From: Haplomitrium mnioides
Taxonomy: Eukaryota > Marchantiophyta > Haplomitriopsida > Calobryales
Direction of reading: 5' to 3'
Assembly: GCA_049999725.1 (NCBI GenBank)
Contig: JBNGIS010009279.1
Span: forward strand, 1 to 20,564
Length of the DNA: 20,564 nt
The notes beneath the pieces are model-generated. The model ran no database searches, was not told where the DNA came from, and was given only the letters and a program-made list of their open reading frames with translations. Made by a program: the position numbers and the translations under genes. Shown in pieces: positions 8,036-18,649 of this stretch (within the stretch, counting starts at the first letter, position 1; each line of letters starts with the position of its first letter).

Positions 8036-10244
8036 CGATATGGAGTCTGATTTCAAGGGCTGCTGAATAGATGGATGCTTTTTGGTCCTGATTTTAAGTT
8101 GTTTATGTTTGAAGGACAAGGATTTCCTGAGTATCATCCAAGTTTTAGGCTAAAGAGCTAGCAATTGTCCAAAGGATATTGATGTTGGCTTCTCAACAAG
8201 ATCTGCTACAATGTCATATGGAGAATTTTCCTCCACAATGGTGCTGGTCTTCTCCAAACTTCTGAATCGCATGGGTAGAGGTTTCACTTTACTACAATGG
8301 GGTGGAGAAGGCATATCTGCAATGTTCAAGGGCGTAGGAACTGTTGTAGCTGAACTAGCATGTGGTTTCATAATAGGGGGTCTCATTTGCACTAAGTTGG
8401 GAGCTTTATGAATGGGTGGAGATTCTGGAGAAATTTCAGTAGGAGACTCAACTAGGCTTGCTGGAGGTGGACCTGGTTGAAGGATTAGCGGCTTTGTGAG
8501 CTCTTGTCTAGAACATAGTGTGATATAGCTAGGAACCACCTGAATAGATTGAACAAAACGCTCATTGGGATTGGATTGTGATTGTCCAGCCTGTGCAGAT
8601 ACAGTCACACATTGGAAATTTTGAGGGATCAGTCCTTGTGCTTGTGTTTGAGCATCTGAGTAAGTTAAAGGAACAGTTCCTGGTCCATGTCCAGGAGCAG
8701 GCAAAAGCGGTGGATAGTGTCCTGTTGTGGCTACTGGGGTTGCTTTGGAGGTAAGTTATATGAGGAGGGGGTGGAGGCAAAGTACCTTGCTGATAATATG
8801 AACCTCCTTGTTGTATATGGGGTGAATGAATAGGATATGCACCCTGATGGGTCAAAAACTGAGAACCAAGTGAATGAAATCCCCATTGCGATTGATATGT
8901 GCTATTGTTTGGAATCCTTGCAGAATTCATGCCCTGGAACTGTTGCAAACAATATGGAGGCTTATGTGGATAGCACCTACAAACATGTCCTAACTGTCCA
9001 CACTCATAACATGTAACTTGAGAAGGTCGTCTCCTGGGAAAGTTTTGCGAATACATGGGCTGTGAATTGTTCCTGGGTGGGTATGCACTGAGGGGATGGA
9101 CTGCAGTACAAGATTGTTCTTGCAACTGAAGCATGTCATGAACTGGTCTTTGCACTCGACAATCACTAGTGTTATGGTTGGAAACCATACACATAGCACA
9201 CTAGTGATTTTGTTTAGGTATTCTACATGTATCTTTTGTGTGACCAGGCTTATTGCAATCTATACACCACAAATTTAAGGGAGTTGGATAGGTAGGTGTA
9301 GGTTGTGAATTCACCAATTGAAGCTTAAGATTATTCAACTGCTCTGTCAACATGTTTGTAGCTTCGGTTTTTAATTCAGAAGTAATGGAGGCCATATCCT
9401 CCTTCTTGCATGCAAAAGATGAAGAACTTTCAGTTGGTACCACCGGAGCTAAAATTTGGGCAGTAGGAGTTTCTGATAGATAACATGATTTGGCTGAGTA
9501 AAATGGTACTTGTGGCAGAATTGAGGCTGGTTGGCCTGTGTGGCCATATGTTGGAGAAGTTTCCTCCATTTTCATCTTCATGTGTTCAAAGGCTCAGGCC
9601 AAATTGATGGCACACTCTAGTGTATCTGGATCTTGGAGGTACAAATGAGACAGAATCTGTTGAGGCAGACCACGAATGTATAAGCCTACCTGTTCTTCTT
9701 GAGGAGGAGGTGTTGGACGTTTTGACACCATAGACTTAAACCAATTGCTGCAGTTCTGAATTGACTCACTAGCATACATTTTAAAATTTAATAAATCATC
9801 CCAAGAGCGGGCAAAAAGGCTATTGCTGAATCTAGCCAGAAATGCAGCTTTAAGATCATTCCAATTCTGATGGTGTGAGGCCTCATCAAAATACCAATTG
9901 ATGGCTTGTCCATCTAAGGTTGTTGGAAATCAAATATGTAAGACATCTGGCGCATCACCATAGGCCATTGTCATAGCTGTGAATCTATTGATATGTGTGT
10001 CCGCATCCACTATATCGTGAACAGGATTGCCATAGAATCTATTGCAAATATAACGAGCACCGGTAGGAGCAACAGCCACCATAGGGAAAATAAAGAGACT
10101 CACAACTAAGCTAATTTCTAGAGGGGAGGATGGAGGACTTGCCAGTCTCAACCTAGGGAAAAAAAAACTAAACTTTAACACAATCATATATGTCTTCAGG
10201 CCGGGTGTCTTAAGGCACTTCTCTGGTTGTCCTAGATTTGTCAA
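8036..10244 (-). pseudogene. Gypsy gag polyprotein with three zinc knuckles, decayed
   Basis: This is the capsid and nucleocapsid part of a gypsy lineage different from the others here. The capsid domain runs from APTGARYICNRFYGNPVHD (about 10073-10017) through FPTTLDGQAINWYFDEA, the NWNDLKAAFLARFS block (around 9860) and VGLYIRGLPQQILSHLYL to the end of the gag fold near 9594. Three CCHC knuckles follow, listed separately. After them is a long Pro/Gln/Ser-rich tail. A frameshift near 8720 moves the frame to 8704-8150, which ends in ISFGQLLAL just before a stop; similar coding (KTWMILRKSLSFKHKQLKI) continues past it. Other breaks are a TGA replacing Trp after VLHI (about 9930), a stop at 9594, and one between knuckles 1 and 2. 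No protease or RT follows; an LTR fragment abuts at 8035. Confidence 0.8.
8970..9266 (-). other. Triple CCHC zinc-knuckle region of the minus-strand gag
   Basis: Knuckle 1 is CIDCNKPGHTKDTC (9266-9225). Knuckle 2 is CAMCMVSNHNTSDC (9200-9159), separated from it by a TAG stop (9203-9201). Knuckle 3 is at 9011-8970, where CYECGQLGH fits but the last Cys of the C-X2-C-X4-H-X4-C pattern is Tyr. Such knuckles bind element RNA during packaging. The spacing of one knuckle pair plus a distant third is unlike the plus-strand gag at 13609-14000. Confidence 0.8.
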
Positions 10245-11337
10245 AGAACATCTAAAAGATATCGATGATGTCTCACACAGCCCAAGTCCTTAATTTGGGA
10301 GAAAAGAATCTTGAATACTAGACTGGTCCATAAAGAAGAAAAGAAAGATGCATTCACAAAAGAAATGAGAAGGTTCCAGCACCTCTTGTGCCCTCGAAGA
10401 AAGCAAATAGGAAAAAAGAGTAGGAAGGCTAGACAGTCTATGTTTCCAGGATTGTTTTGACTAAATTAGAATAACCTGTTATGATAGAGAAAATCACAGA
10501 ATCAAAAGGAGAAAGGATAGTTACCAAACAAGTCGCTAGGTTGTGATTTATTGAAGAAGACTATGCTCTACACCCAGACTGAGATGGATTGTTGTGACAT
10601 TCATAAACTCAATGAAATCTAGTTCAAACAAAAGAGACTAAAAGCTAACTGTAGTGAGAAGCTATGGGAAACAGTACCAAAATAGTCAGTATCTAGGCCA
10701 ACCGAAAAGCAACAACCTCATGTACAATATTAAAATCTCAATTGGAAGGAAAGCGCTCAGCCAACCACAAAGAGTGTAAAAACAATTCCACCCCATACCA
10801 TCTCAATAGCTTTTGCCATTGGGAGACCCATCAAATTACTGTAGACACAGCCTCATACATCACAAAAGGCCATAGATGTTCCATGAAAGATTCACAACAG
10901 CACCAAAAATATGTAGCAGATGGAGGGCCAGTAGTTGCATAAAAGGTAGAAGGGAGTTGCTAACCAGCCCTCCAAAACATATTCTGGAGACTGGGGAGAG
11001 TCTTGATCTGCGAGGGGAACGGGGAGTGAACAAGACACTCCATAGATTAGCGGACAGATTTCCAAACTATATTATAACACCAAGGAGAGCAGAGAATTTA
11101 ACTTAAAATTTGAGAGATCCATCAAAGGTTTCTGATTCTGAATTTAAAATCAATGGATAGAGCTTTTTTGAGACACAAACCACAAGCCAAATTTCACTGC
11201 AAATTGAGGTGTCTACACCGAGATACATTCATATGTCCAAAGTGTCTCTTTCTAAATTGCATGGATGTCGACGGACGGAAAATGTCAACGGAAACTTTTG
11301 ACCGTAACGGAAAAAACAATAGTTGCTGGAAAAGGAA
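10245..11337. other. Unassigned stretch upstream of the minus-strand gag
   Basis: No convincing protein or RNA gene is seen. The part nearest 10245 would be the 5' untranslated leader of the minus-strand gag. I found no LTR ending in CA with an adjacent primer-binding site. Frames at 10742-10942 and 10876-11106 (plus) have no recognisable motif. On the minus strand about 10960-10740, the peptide CCCESFMEHLWPF resembles the Cys/His motif near the end of plant LINE reverse transcriptases, but the match is too weak to call. Confidence 0.4.
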
Positions 11338-11460
11338 CCAGTGACCGGAAGATTACACCGGTTGTCTGAAAGTCCTATTAGTCGCCGGAAAGTCACAGCG
11401 GTGGCCGAAAAGTTGCAGCGGTCACGGAGAAGTGGCACAGGTCGCCGGAAAATTGCAGAT
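11338..11460. repeat. 20-bp minisatellite, six units
   Basis: Six degenerate units of 20-21 bp run in tandem; the pattern is close to GGTCGCCGGAAAGTTGCAGC. Looser CCGGAA/ACGGAA units precede it from about 11275. The array is much more GC-rich than its surroundings, and it accounts for most of the open frame seen across it on the minus strand (11229-11579). Confidence 0.7.
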
Positions 11461-12704
11461 GTTATATGTGAACAATTTAGAAGAAATTTGCATATTTGAA
11501 GGTTGAGATGGTGTTCATTTCTTGCGTTCTTGGATGCGTTTGAAAGCCTCCTTTGAGGCACACCCAACAAGCTATACAATGTTGCAAATGGTTACTTCTA
11601 CTAGACATTATGTTCCTTTGTAAAATAAGCTAATTCTAGCATTAGTTGGCTAATATCGGGGCTATTTGATGCTTGCTGCCTTCATTTTCTATCTGCAGGT
11701 ATAGATTTCAGTTAGAAGCTTTTAACACATGATCAATTAAAGGAAATGAAAAACTGCACATAAAATTATGACTAGAATTGAGAGGGAGAGGCAACGCAAA
11801 TTTTCCAAGTCTCACATGCAACACACACTCAACACCAATGAAAAATGCTTGTAAACAGAATCTTGATTTAGGAGATCATGGTATTGTTTATATTCAGGGC
11901 ATTAGTTGAGTGCACGATTTCTGGAACCAGACTTGACACATAGTAAACACATAGAACTCTACAAACATGTACCGTAGGATATTTTTGACATAAAGGAAAA
12001 CATTCCTCCCAACTCCACTATAGGCAGCTCAATCAACATCCTCAAGTCAACCAGAGAATGACATTGAGCCATACTCCTCTTTCGGTTTGCCATTGCCTTA
12101 CCACTTCAGTTCACATGGATTATAGTCTCCCCTACAAGTACGTGTATTCTCAACCTCCCACCACCCAATATCACCAGAAAATCAGAAGAGAAAAAAACCC
12201 AGAATGAGAGAGAGGCTGTGATGGCTAGCAAGAACCCCCTAAAACATATTTTCCACCACCTTGTATGTATGATTTTCAGCCAACAGTCTTTTGTCCCTAC
12301 CGCTTAACCATGAACCTGCCACCAGCCGTTTTCCTTTAATTTCTTTGGCTGAAAATTTAAAATTGGCGCTTCCTCCTCATGGCCCACTTGAGACTTAATA
12401 AACATCCCAAATAAATTGTTGTCGGCGCTCCTTAATTTCCAATGACAGGTTTGTGACAGCTGCCCACTGTCACTTTTACCCTCTTTGTTGTCTTCAAATA
12501 GTTACCTAGTAAAAACTAAAATATACTCACACACACACACAAATATGTCCGCTGGTTCCCTTGATTGTTTCGTGCCTTACATCATTTTCATTGAACCTAC
12601 TTTAACTCAAGATTTAAAACAAATAAAATTTAGTAGCATATTGTTTTCCCTAGCTAAATACTTAAAATACTACTATCTATATATCATTTTAGTAGCTAAA
12701 AGAG
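11461..12704. other. Unassigned AT-rich stretch with small hairpin and CA microsatellite
   Basis: No coding region is recognised. Visible features are a perfect 7-bp stem hairpin at 12453-12473 (GTGACAG, 7-base loop, CTGTCAC), a CA run at about 12528-12541, and a 6-bp stem TTTTAG/CTAAAA at about 12689-12703 just before the gag start. If the gag at 12705 belongs to an element with LTRs, its 5' LTR should be here, but no TG..CA unit repeated elsewhere in the window was found. The stretch may be single-copy host DNA or a leader too diverged to see. Confidence 0.4.
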
Positions 12705-13608
12705 CTATGGGTAGAAGCTCCCTTAACATCGCGCCCCCGTCCGGATTGAGGGGCAGGTTCAATTACAAATTCTGCAAGGCGTATCCGAAGAACAACCCTA
12801 ATGCTTGGCTAGATGATCTGGAGAACATTGTGGCAGCTAATGGAGAAAGTCATGTAAAAATCAGAATCCTACCTGTAGTCCTGAAGGGAGAGGCCCAACC
12901 ATGGTACAAGGATTTCCCAACAACATCAAGAGGGACTAGAGAGCCTTAAAAGCTACCTTCATTGCAGAGTTTAGAGTAATTGGGGAGGAAACGGAGGCCC
13001 TGATCAAAGTGGGTCAACAAAGGATGAAGAAGAAAGAGTCTGTCGGGAAATTCCTCCAGAGGTTTAAGAAGGTGGCTCGGAAGTTGAATCCCTCAACCAC
13101 GGGTGGGATGCTCACAACATGGTTCTTTGCACCTCTGCTCGAGGGAATTAGGACTTAGATGAGGCAAATGGATCCTCAAACTCTTGAAGAGGTGGTCAGT
13201 GCAACGCGATCCCATGTAAAGGCTGCAATCACAAGCTCCCATAGAAAGGCCAAAGCAAAGTATGAGCCCGATGACTTTTCAGACACTTCAGATAGCAGAG
13301 AGGAGACGGATGAAAGTTCCCCAGCTTCCTCGGAAAGCGAGAGAGACTCACACAGCAGTAGCTCGGAGAAGGACTGGTCATCTCGAAAGAAGGAGCGGAA
13401 GTATCCGAAGAAGAAAAAACATGAAAAGGAGAAAGAGGTGCATCCGCGCAAGGGGAAAATTCAGAAGAAGTGAACCTGAACTCGAGATGAGCAAGAAGCA
13501 AGGGGGAGGGATCGAATTGAGGAGGTGAGCGCCAAGATGGAGGTGATGAATATTCTTCTAGCAGGAATCAAACCGGAAGGCAAGCCCCTACCCACCTAGC
13601 GAGTTGGA
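12705..13608 (+). pseudogene. Gypsy gag (capsid) of the plus-strand element, decayed
   Basis: The frame from MGRSSLNIAPP at 12705 carries the capsid domain: the NPNAWLDDLENIVAANGES region, then LKGEAQPWYKDFP (12882-12920). A one-base loss near 12925 shifts the frame; the domain resumes with LKATFIAEFRVIGEETEAL (12949-13005), GKFLQRFKKVARKLN and WFFAPLLEGIR. A TAG stands at 12939-12941 in the resumed frame and another at 13156-13158, just before MRQMDPQTLEEVVSATR (13159). The region up to 13471 is an acidic Ser/Glu stretch followed by a Lys/Arg-rich stretch, as in the spacer before a nucleocapsid. The upstream in-frame ATG at 12485 gives no recognisable residues, so 12705 is preferred as the start. 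Confidence 0.8.
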
Positions 13609-14430
13609 GTGTGGTGCGTGAGGTGTAGCAAGCATGGCCACTCTCCTCGGAAATGCCTGACAGAAAACAATGCGGTGCACTATGTGAGTGAGGAAGCACC
13701 GGAGTATGTGAGGGAGGAAGTGGAGTATGTGATGGATGAGGCCCCTGAGATGGTGTATCAGATCAGTAGGGGGTATCGCACCATGCTAGGCATGCTTGCA
13801 GGGGGAGCGAAGGGCCACGAAACCAGTGGGTTTCCAATTGGCCCCCCCAAACAACAATAATGGTAAGCTGGAATTGTGGCCAGCCCGACCACATTTTGTC
13901 TAACTGTCCAAAGCCGAGGGAGAGCGATTACGGCCAACTGCCTGCCTTATGTTTCCAATGCAAGAAGGGAGGGTATCTGGAGGTCAATTGCCTACTTAAC
14001 AAAAGGCCCGAAGCATCCATGGCCTAGGCACAAATCCCCCTCCCCCTGCAATTGTCAATCTCATAGCCTTAGAGAAGGAGGAGGAAGCGGAATTGCCCGA
14101 ATGGGAGACACCCACTCATGAAGATTGCTTTCGAGTGGTGACCCGGGCCGGGGCGAAGGCCAAGAAGAAGAGTCAGAGGAAAAGTGAGCGGAAAGCCAAG
14201 AAGGGGGCGGCCCAAGCCACCTCGTCAAGGAGTGACTCGGATTATCAGAGGGATAATCCGAAGTGGTTCTATCCTAAGCAACAAGACCACATAAGGAAGC
14301 AATTAGAGGATCTAGAAGCACTGGAGGAGGAGTAGACAAGAGTGGAGACCCTAAAGGAGGTCCACAAGTAGCAAGGAGGGATTAAGGAAGGAGGGGCAAA
14401 GGTCACAGGCCTATAAGATGGAACGAAACC
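13609..14430 (+). pseudogene. Nucleocapsid with three zinc knuckles, decayed, and basic linker
   Basis: Knuckle 1, CVRCSKHGHSPRKC (13615-13656), is intact with C-X2-C-X4-H-X4-C spacing. It is followed by an acidic Val/Tyr/Glu-rich block (EEAPEYVREEVEYVMDEAPE) with an internal repeat. Two further knuckles are in a shifted frame: SWNCGQPDHILSNC (13866-13907), where the first Cys is Ser, and CFQCKKGGYLEVNC (13949-13990), where the His is Tyr. The coding then shifts again into 14093-14335, with ELPEWETPTHEDCFRVVTRA followed by a Lys-rich stretch and a Glu-rich end at EALEEE and TAG (14333-14335). The part beyond to 14430 is a linker with several stops. Confidence 0.75.
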
Positions 14431-14737
14431 CGTCCCATACAACATTCAGGCAGATGTGAGGGACTGCCATATTACGGCCACAGTAGGCCTATTGATCAAG
14501 GATAGCCCGATGTACAGAAGGCAGCTCTGAGAACTGTTGATGGGAGCAAAGAGGAGGAGAAAGCGGCCTCGAGTGGGAGTTCGAGCAGATCTGCAACTAG
14601 TGTGTGAGGACAAGGGGGGCCTTGAGATCGACATTCATATCGTTTGGTGCCCGTAGACGAGGGGGCAGAACTGAATAAAATGGTGGAGAAGACCGCCTAT
14701 AAGCTAGGATTCACAGAATTCCAACCCATATCCAGAA
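14431..14737 (+). pseudogene. Aspartic protease, N-terminal half, interrupted by an LTR
   Basis: Recognisable segments are VPYNIQADVRDCHITATVGL (14434-14493), LIKDSPMYRRQL (14494-14529, then TGA), and DLQLVCEDKGGLEIDIHIV (about 14590-14646). The catalytic turn is VDEGAELNKM at 14653-14682: the active-site Asp (14656-14658) is present, while the next residue, usually Gly or Ser, is Glu. The sequence KLGFTEFQPISR leads up to 14737. There it is cut by the LTR at 14738, and it continues in the same frame at 17995. Confidence 0.75.
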
Positions 14738-16437
14738 TGTCACTTCCATGTTTTAGGCCTTAACCTTTTCAGTTGCCACTTTAAAGGCAGAGGAGGACAA
14801 ATGTAAGGCTTTGAGGTTCTTTTCTGAGATGGCCTCTTGTCAGTTATCACTTTGAGGCTTTAAGGATTCTCCCTTTCTTGACAAGATCTTTGTTCACCTT
14901 TCACTCTCTTCAGGTTACACTACAGTCATTCATTCATGCAATCCTCAATCCACATTTACACCACACCCAGCATGCCTTATGTAATTTCTTCAATATATTC
15001 CAAGGGTCCAACTCTTAGACCCTGCCACCTCATGTATGCTTTGGGGTAGAAGGGTGTTGTGACCTGCACCAATGAACAATGATAGAGGTCTCGACTCCTC
15101 ATTTCAGGGTTGTCATAGAACTGATATAACTCATTCCTAACTATCATAATATGAACTAGTTCCTAAACTATAAAACATGATCAGGAATAGAGAGCATTAA
15201 CCCCCATGGTCAGAGGACTATGTCAAAGAGACTTGACTCCCCTTCAAGAGCTGTCCCAAGGTGTTCTCAACTAGTCATGAAATGTCCTAGTCTAAAATGT
15301 CTTTTGTATCCACAATGAAAAATGCAATTCTAACTATACACATTTGCACACACACGTCAAACAATGTACTGCATCAGAAATAGAGTCCTTGAAGGCCCTT
15401 GAGATTGGTCTCACTAGCATATTTCTCCATTTTGATTCACTTACAACTTCCAACCTTCAGCTCAACTTCACACCTACACACCCCTCTCTAGATAGTTTTT
15501 CAACTTCTCTTGTGAGAAGTGCTGACTGTACTTCCTTAGGCTTGGAAGAGGATTTCTTTCACTTCTACCTCTAGAAGAAAGTCTTCCCGACTGCAAGTAA
15601 CTCACTCCAACCTCGAGCCTCGACAGGTCTTACTCCGCAATGCGCGGGCACTAACGCAACCCCCCCTCTCTCAACTCCACTTGAAGAATTACACTAGAGT
15701 GCACTCTGAGCACTCTGGATTGATGCTCCCACACAAGGAATGAAGAGACAACTCAAAGCTCTTGACTTGGCAGCCTCCTCTGATTTCTCAAGTGGCCAGA
15801 ATCTCTTCTAGACTTATGTATCGATCGACCTCCGGTCCTAGTCCACTTACGGAGATGAGTTCACCTCGATCGCCCGAGCCTCTGGAGCTCCCCGTCCAAT
15901 GATTCTCGCCGCCCCTCTAGTCCACCTCCACCCACGGTTTGCCCCCAATGTGAGTTCACTCACTTCACGTAGCTTCTCATTGGATTCCCACTCTTGCATT
16001 ACCTCGTTGCGATTTCCTTGTCTCGAGATCGCTGTCGCGTCCCTAGTTTGCTTGCACATCAACCTAATCAAATTTGGAGCCCCTCGATGTATACTCGTTG
16101 AGTGTCCGTTGATCCTCCGAGCCCTTCCCGTTGAAAGGTCGTTAATCCTGTTGGGCTCCGAATGGGAGGTGACGATGCGTGGCTCTACTGTTTGTTAATC
16201 CCGTTACACCGGAAAAGGAGGTCGTGACGCATGTCCTGCCAATTAGTCACATAATTACAAGTACAACGATAACTCTACAAAAAGTTTGAGGAATCTTGTG
16301 GGCTGAGATTCTGCAGATTCCCGCGGAACCAAGTCCGAAGGATTCCTCGGAACAGAGTTTTGAAGCGCCCCACACAACCTAGTCCACATGAATCATTGCA
16401 GATTTTCCTCTGAATATTTCACAGATCCCTTCCGAGC

Positions 16438-16735
16438 GCCACGTCGTCCAAGGCCCCACCGCCCCGCAAAAGGGTAGGCGGACCGCCACGTTGACTCTTT
16501 CTACGAAGTTGACCTGCATGTGGCCCAAGACCCCACAGGCTTTGACTAACTTCCGCGTGTCTGTTGACTTCCTCCTTTCTCCCGAGGACACCACGTCATC
16601 GGAAAATCGTCGTCCAACGCCGCCTCGCAAAGGGGTAGGCGCATCGTCGCTTTGACCCCCTTCCGAAGTTGACCCGTTGACTTCCTCCTTTCTTCCACGG
16701 ATGCCATATCGTCTGAAGAGCCCTTCCCTCGCCGA
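16438..16735. repeat. Degenerate tandem array in LTR copy B (about 110-150 bp units)
   Basis: Unit starts of the form GCCACGTCGTCC lie at 16438, 16589 and 16702. The first two units share the CGCAAAAGGGTAGGCG-like block and a GAAGTTGAC block. This is the counterpart of the 122-bp array of copy A, again with repeated TTGAC and CACGT cores. Confidence 0.6.
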
Positions 16736-16939
16736 GTAAGAACTATGCCTATGTTGCCATTTCGGAACCCCTTTGTGATAAGAATAGTACGTGCTCGAGG
16801 CTCCCTTCGCTGCTAAGTCATCACTCCGCTCGATATAAGAACTACAAGGAGCTCCCCTTTGAATCAACCCTCGCACCCTGTATCCAACTATCAAGCGTTG
16901 CAGCCGTACTCTGTCGAACTTTCCAACTTGTCCTCATTA

Positions 16940-17215
16940 GATCTGCGATAAATCACCTCTTCGGCACTCCTTGGTTCTCCTCTGGTCGGACCTACGCTAG
17001 ATTGCTTTTTCGGCACTCCTTGCTCTTCCGCTTGGATCGTCGATAGATCACCCCTTCGGCACTTCCTTCTTGCTCCTTCATGTGGCTGGACCTACGCTAG
17101 ATTGCTCCTTCCTCTGGCTGGACCTCCTTGCTTCTCCTTTGGCCATACCTATGATTGATCACCCTTTCAGCTGATCCCTCCTTGCTCTCCGGTTGGGCCT
17201 CTCAACGGATCCCTA
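16940..17215. repeat. Degenerate tandem array in LTR copy B (about 50-bp units)
   Basis: The block TTCGGCACTCCTTG or a variant recurs at about 16959, 17009 and 17055, with GGACCTACGCTAGATTG-like blocks at about 16988 and 17088 and GATCACCC-like blocks at about 17046 and 17157. The spacing is near 46-50 bp. No equivalent array of this unit was seen in copy A, so it may be specific to copy B's lineage. Confidence 0.6.
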
Positions 17216-17989
17216 TTAAGTGGGCTCTCTACGTCGGAAGATTACTCGAAACCGACTTAACTGGTATCCCCACTTAGGAAGGCAGAATCCCATTAAGCTC
17301 TTCGGGCCCCACCAACTTTCCATGAAGACCCACGGGCTTCTTGGAGCTGCCACATCATCAGTAGAATCCCCCGAAGCACTCTCGAGACACCACATTTCTG
17401 TGGAATCTTTCAGAGTCCTCACAAGACTCTACGTTTCCATTAAGACCTGCGAACTCGAACAAAAGGGGTCGGCCTATTGTAAGGCTCACTCACGCTTGCA
17501 GGATCGAGGCGTCCCCCACTCCATGGCCTAGCTCGCTTTTGCAAAGATCCCAACTCCTCCTCCTTGTCTCCGATCATTGCTTCTAATGTGTGGCATCTGC
17601 AGGCATTCTACGCGGTCTCCCTTTCCTTGAGTGCCTTTGGATTTCTGTTTTGTAGCTTCGCTCTTCTATCTGGATTGCTTTGCCTTAGGTGGGCGTTCCT
17701 TTCTCCCTTCTAGGCTTTGATTCCCGCATCCTCATGAGACCAACGAGCTCTTGTTTGCTCAATTTGATTTTTAGAAGTACCCCTTTCCTGGCTGGCGACC
17801 ACTGCTCCCTTCTCTTCTTCTACAATGATCCCGTTCTCCTCCATAGATCCATGCGCTCTGTTCGTACTTACACATTAAAGGATTCCTACTGCTTCCAAGG
17901 TGCTTTTGTCCTTAACCAAAGAGGAATTGTGTCAATGTTGCTTCTGTTAGGAAGAATTCTGTATCAGCATCCCAATTCGCTGGCTGACA

Positions 17990-18649
17990 CATAATCATGA
18001 GGCTGGTGGATGGATCTTGGGTGAAACCATTAGGCTCACTCCTCCAAGTGCCCACCTTCATCGGAGGGAAGGAATTTAAGCTAAATTACATGGTCATGTG
18101 GCCAGCCAGAGCATCTCCATATCCTTTACTAATTGGGAGGCTTTGGTTGTATGGGGCCCGAGTCTTGCATAATTGGAGGAATTCCACATTGGTGTTTGGC
18201 CTCGAGAATACGGTAGTGCACTACAAACTTGTTCCTTACCTAGAGGAAACGCAAGCAGAAGAGGAGTATGACAGTGAGTGGTCTGAGGAGGAGGAAGAGT
18301 CCGAATACCACAACTGGGTTCAGATGGTAAGCGAGGCTATAGAGGAGGATCTGTCGGAAGAAGGTGTGGTGGCTGTAAATTAAATTGAGAAAGAAGAATA
18401 CACAGAAACAGAGCACCATCGGAGGGAATCTACGAAAGATCGGACAGGGGATGAGGGCACTAAGGCCGGAAGACAGGATGAGTGTGAAGTGTCTCATCGG
18501 ATGTAGGGCCAGACATAGAGAAGTCCGAAGAATTTCCTTGTGTGGAAGGGGGGTTGCGATTGGCGACCTTGATGCAGGAGGAAGGGGCGCAATGGAGAAC
18601 TGAGAAAGGGGCGATAAGGGAATTCAAACACAAGCAAGTGGTGGTTCAA
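17990..18649 (+). pseudogene. Aspartic protease, C-terminal half, and acidic linker
   Basis: This continues the protease cut at 14737. It carries LVDGSWVKPLGSLLQVP (18003-18053), the GKEFKLNYMVM strand, then PYPLLIGRLWLYGARVLHNW (18117-18176), the C-terminal ILG/LIGR turn of retropepsin folds. An acidic tail rich in Glu and Ser (about 18240-18360) follows, ending at a TAA (18381-18383). From there to 18649 the DNA holds a hydrophilic linker in more than one frame with several stops. Nothing else is recognised in the linker. The frame 17997-18383 looks like a separate 128-codon gene if the LTR upstream is ignored, but it is the distal half of the broken one. Confidence 0.75.

Larger units (their letters stand above)
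14738..17989 (-). mobile_element. Solo L-family LTR (copy B) inserted in the protease gene
   Basis: The plus strand begins TGTCACTTCC at 14738 and ends GGCTGACA at 17989, with TG..CA termini and a TGTCA/TGACA inverted pair; length is 3252 bp. By comparison with copies A and C the LTR is oriented on the minus strand. The flanks are CAGAA (14733-14737) and CATAA (17990-17994), a 4-of-5 target-site duplication. Counting one copy of the duplication, the protease reading frame continues exactly from 14737 to 17995. No gag-pol sequence lies inside, so the unit fits a solo LTR left by recombination between two LTRs. It aligns with copy A in order along its length but is clearly more diverged from A than A is from C. 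Open frames inside it look fortuitous. Confidence 0.8.

Noticed and set aside
10740-10960. Possible LINE reverse transcriptase C-terminal Cys/His motif on the minus strand
   Set aside because: Only a short peptide (CCCESFMEHLWPF) is suggestive, a stop follows, and no RT or endonuclease motif is found nearby.
13176-13501. Minus-strand and alternative plus-strand frames of about 90 codons
   Set aside because: They are shadows of the Ser/Glu and Lys-rich gag spacer, which has the recognisable family context in the other frame.
16379-16894. 171-codon minus-strand open frame
   Set aside because: It lies inside the solo LTR and spans a tandem array; low-complexity translation and no family resemblance.
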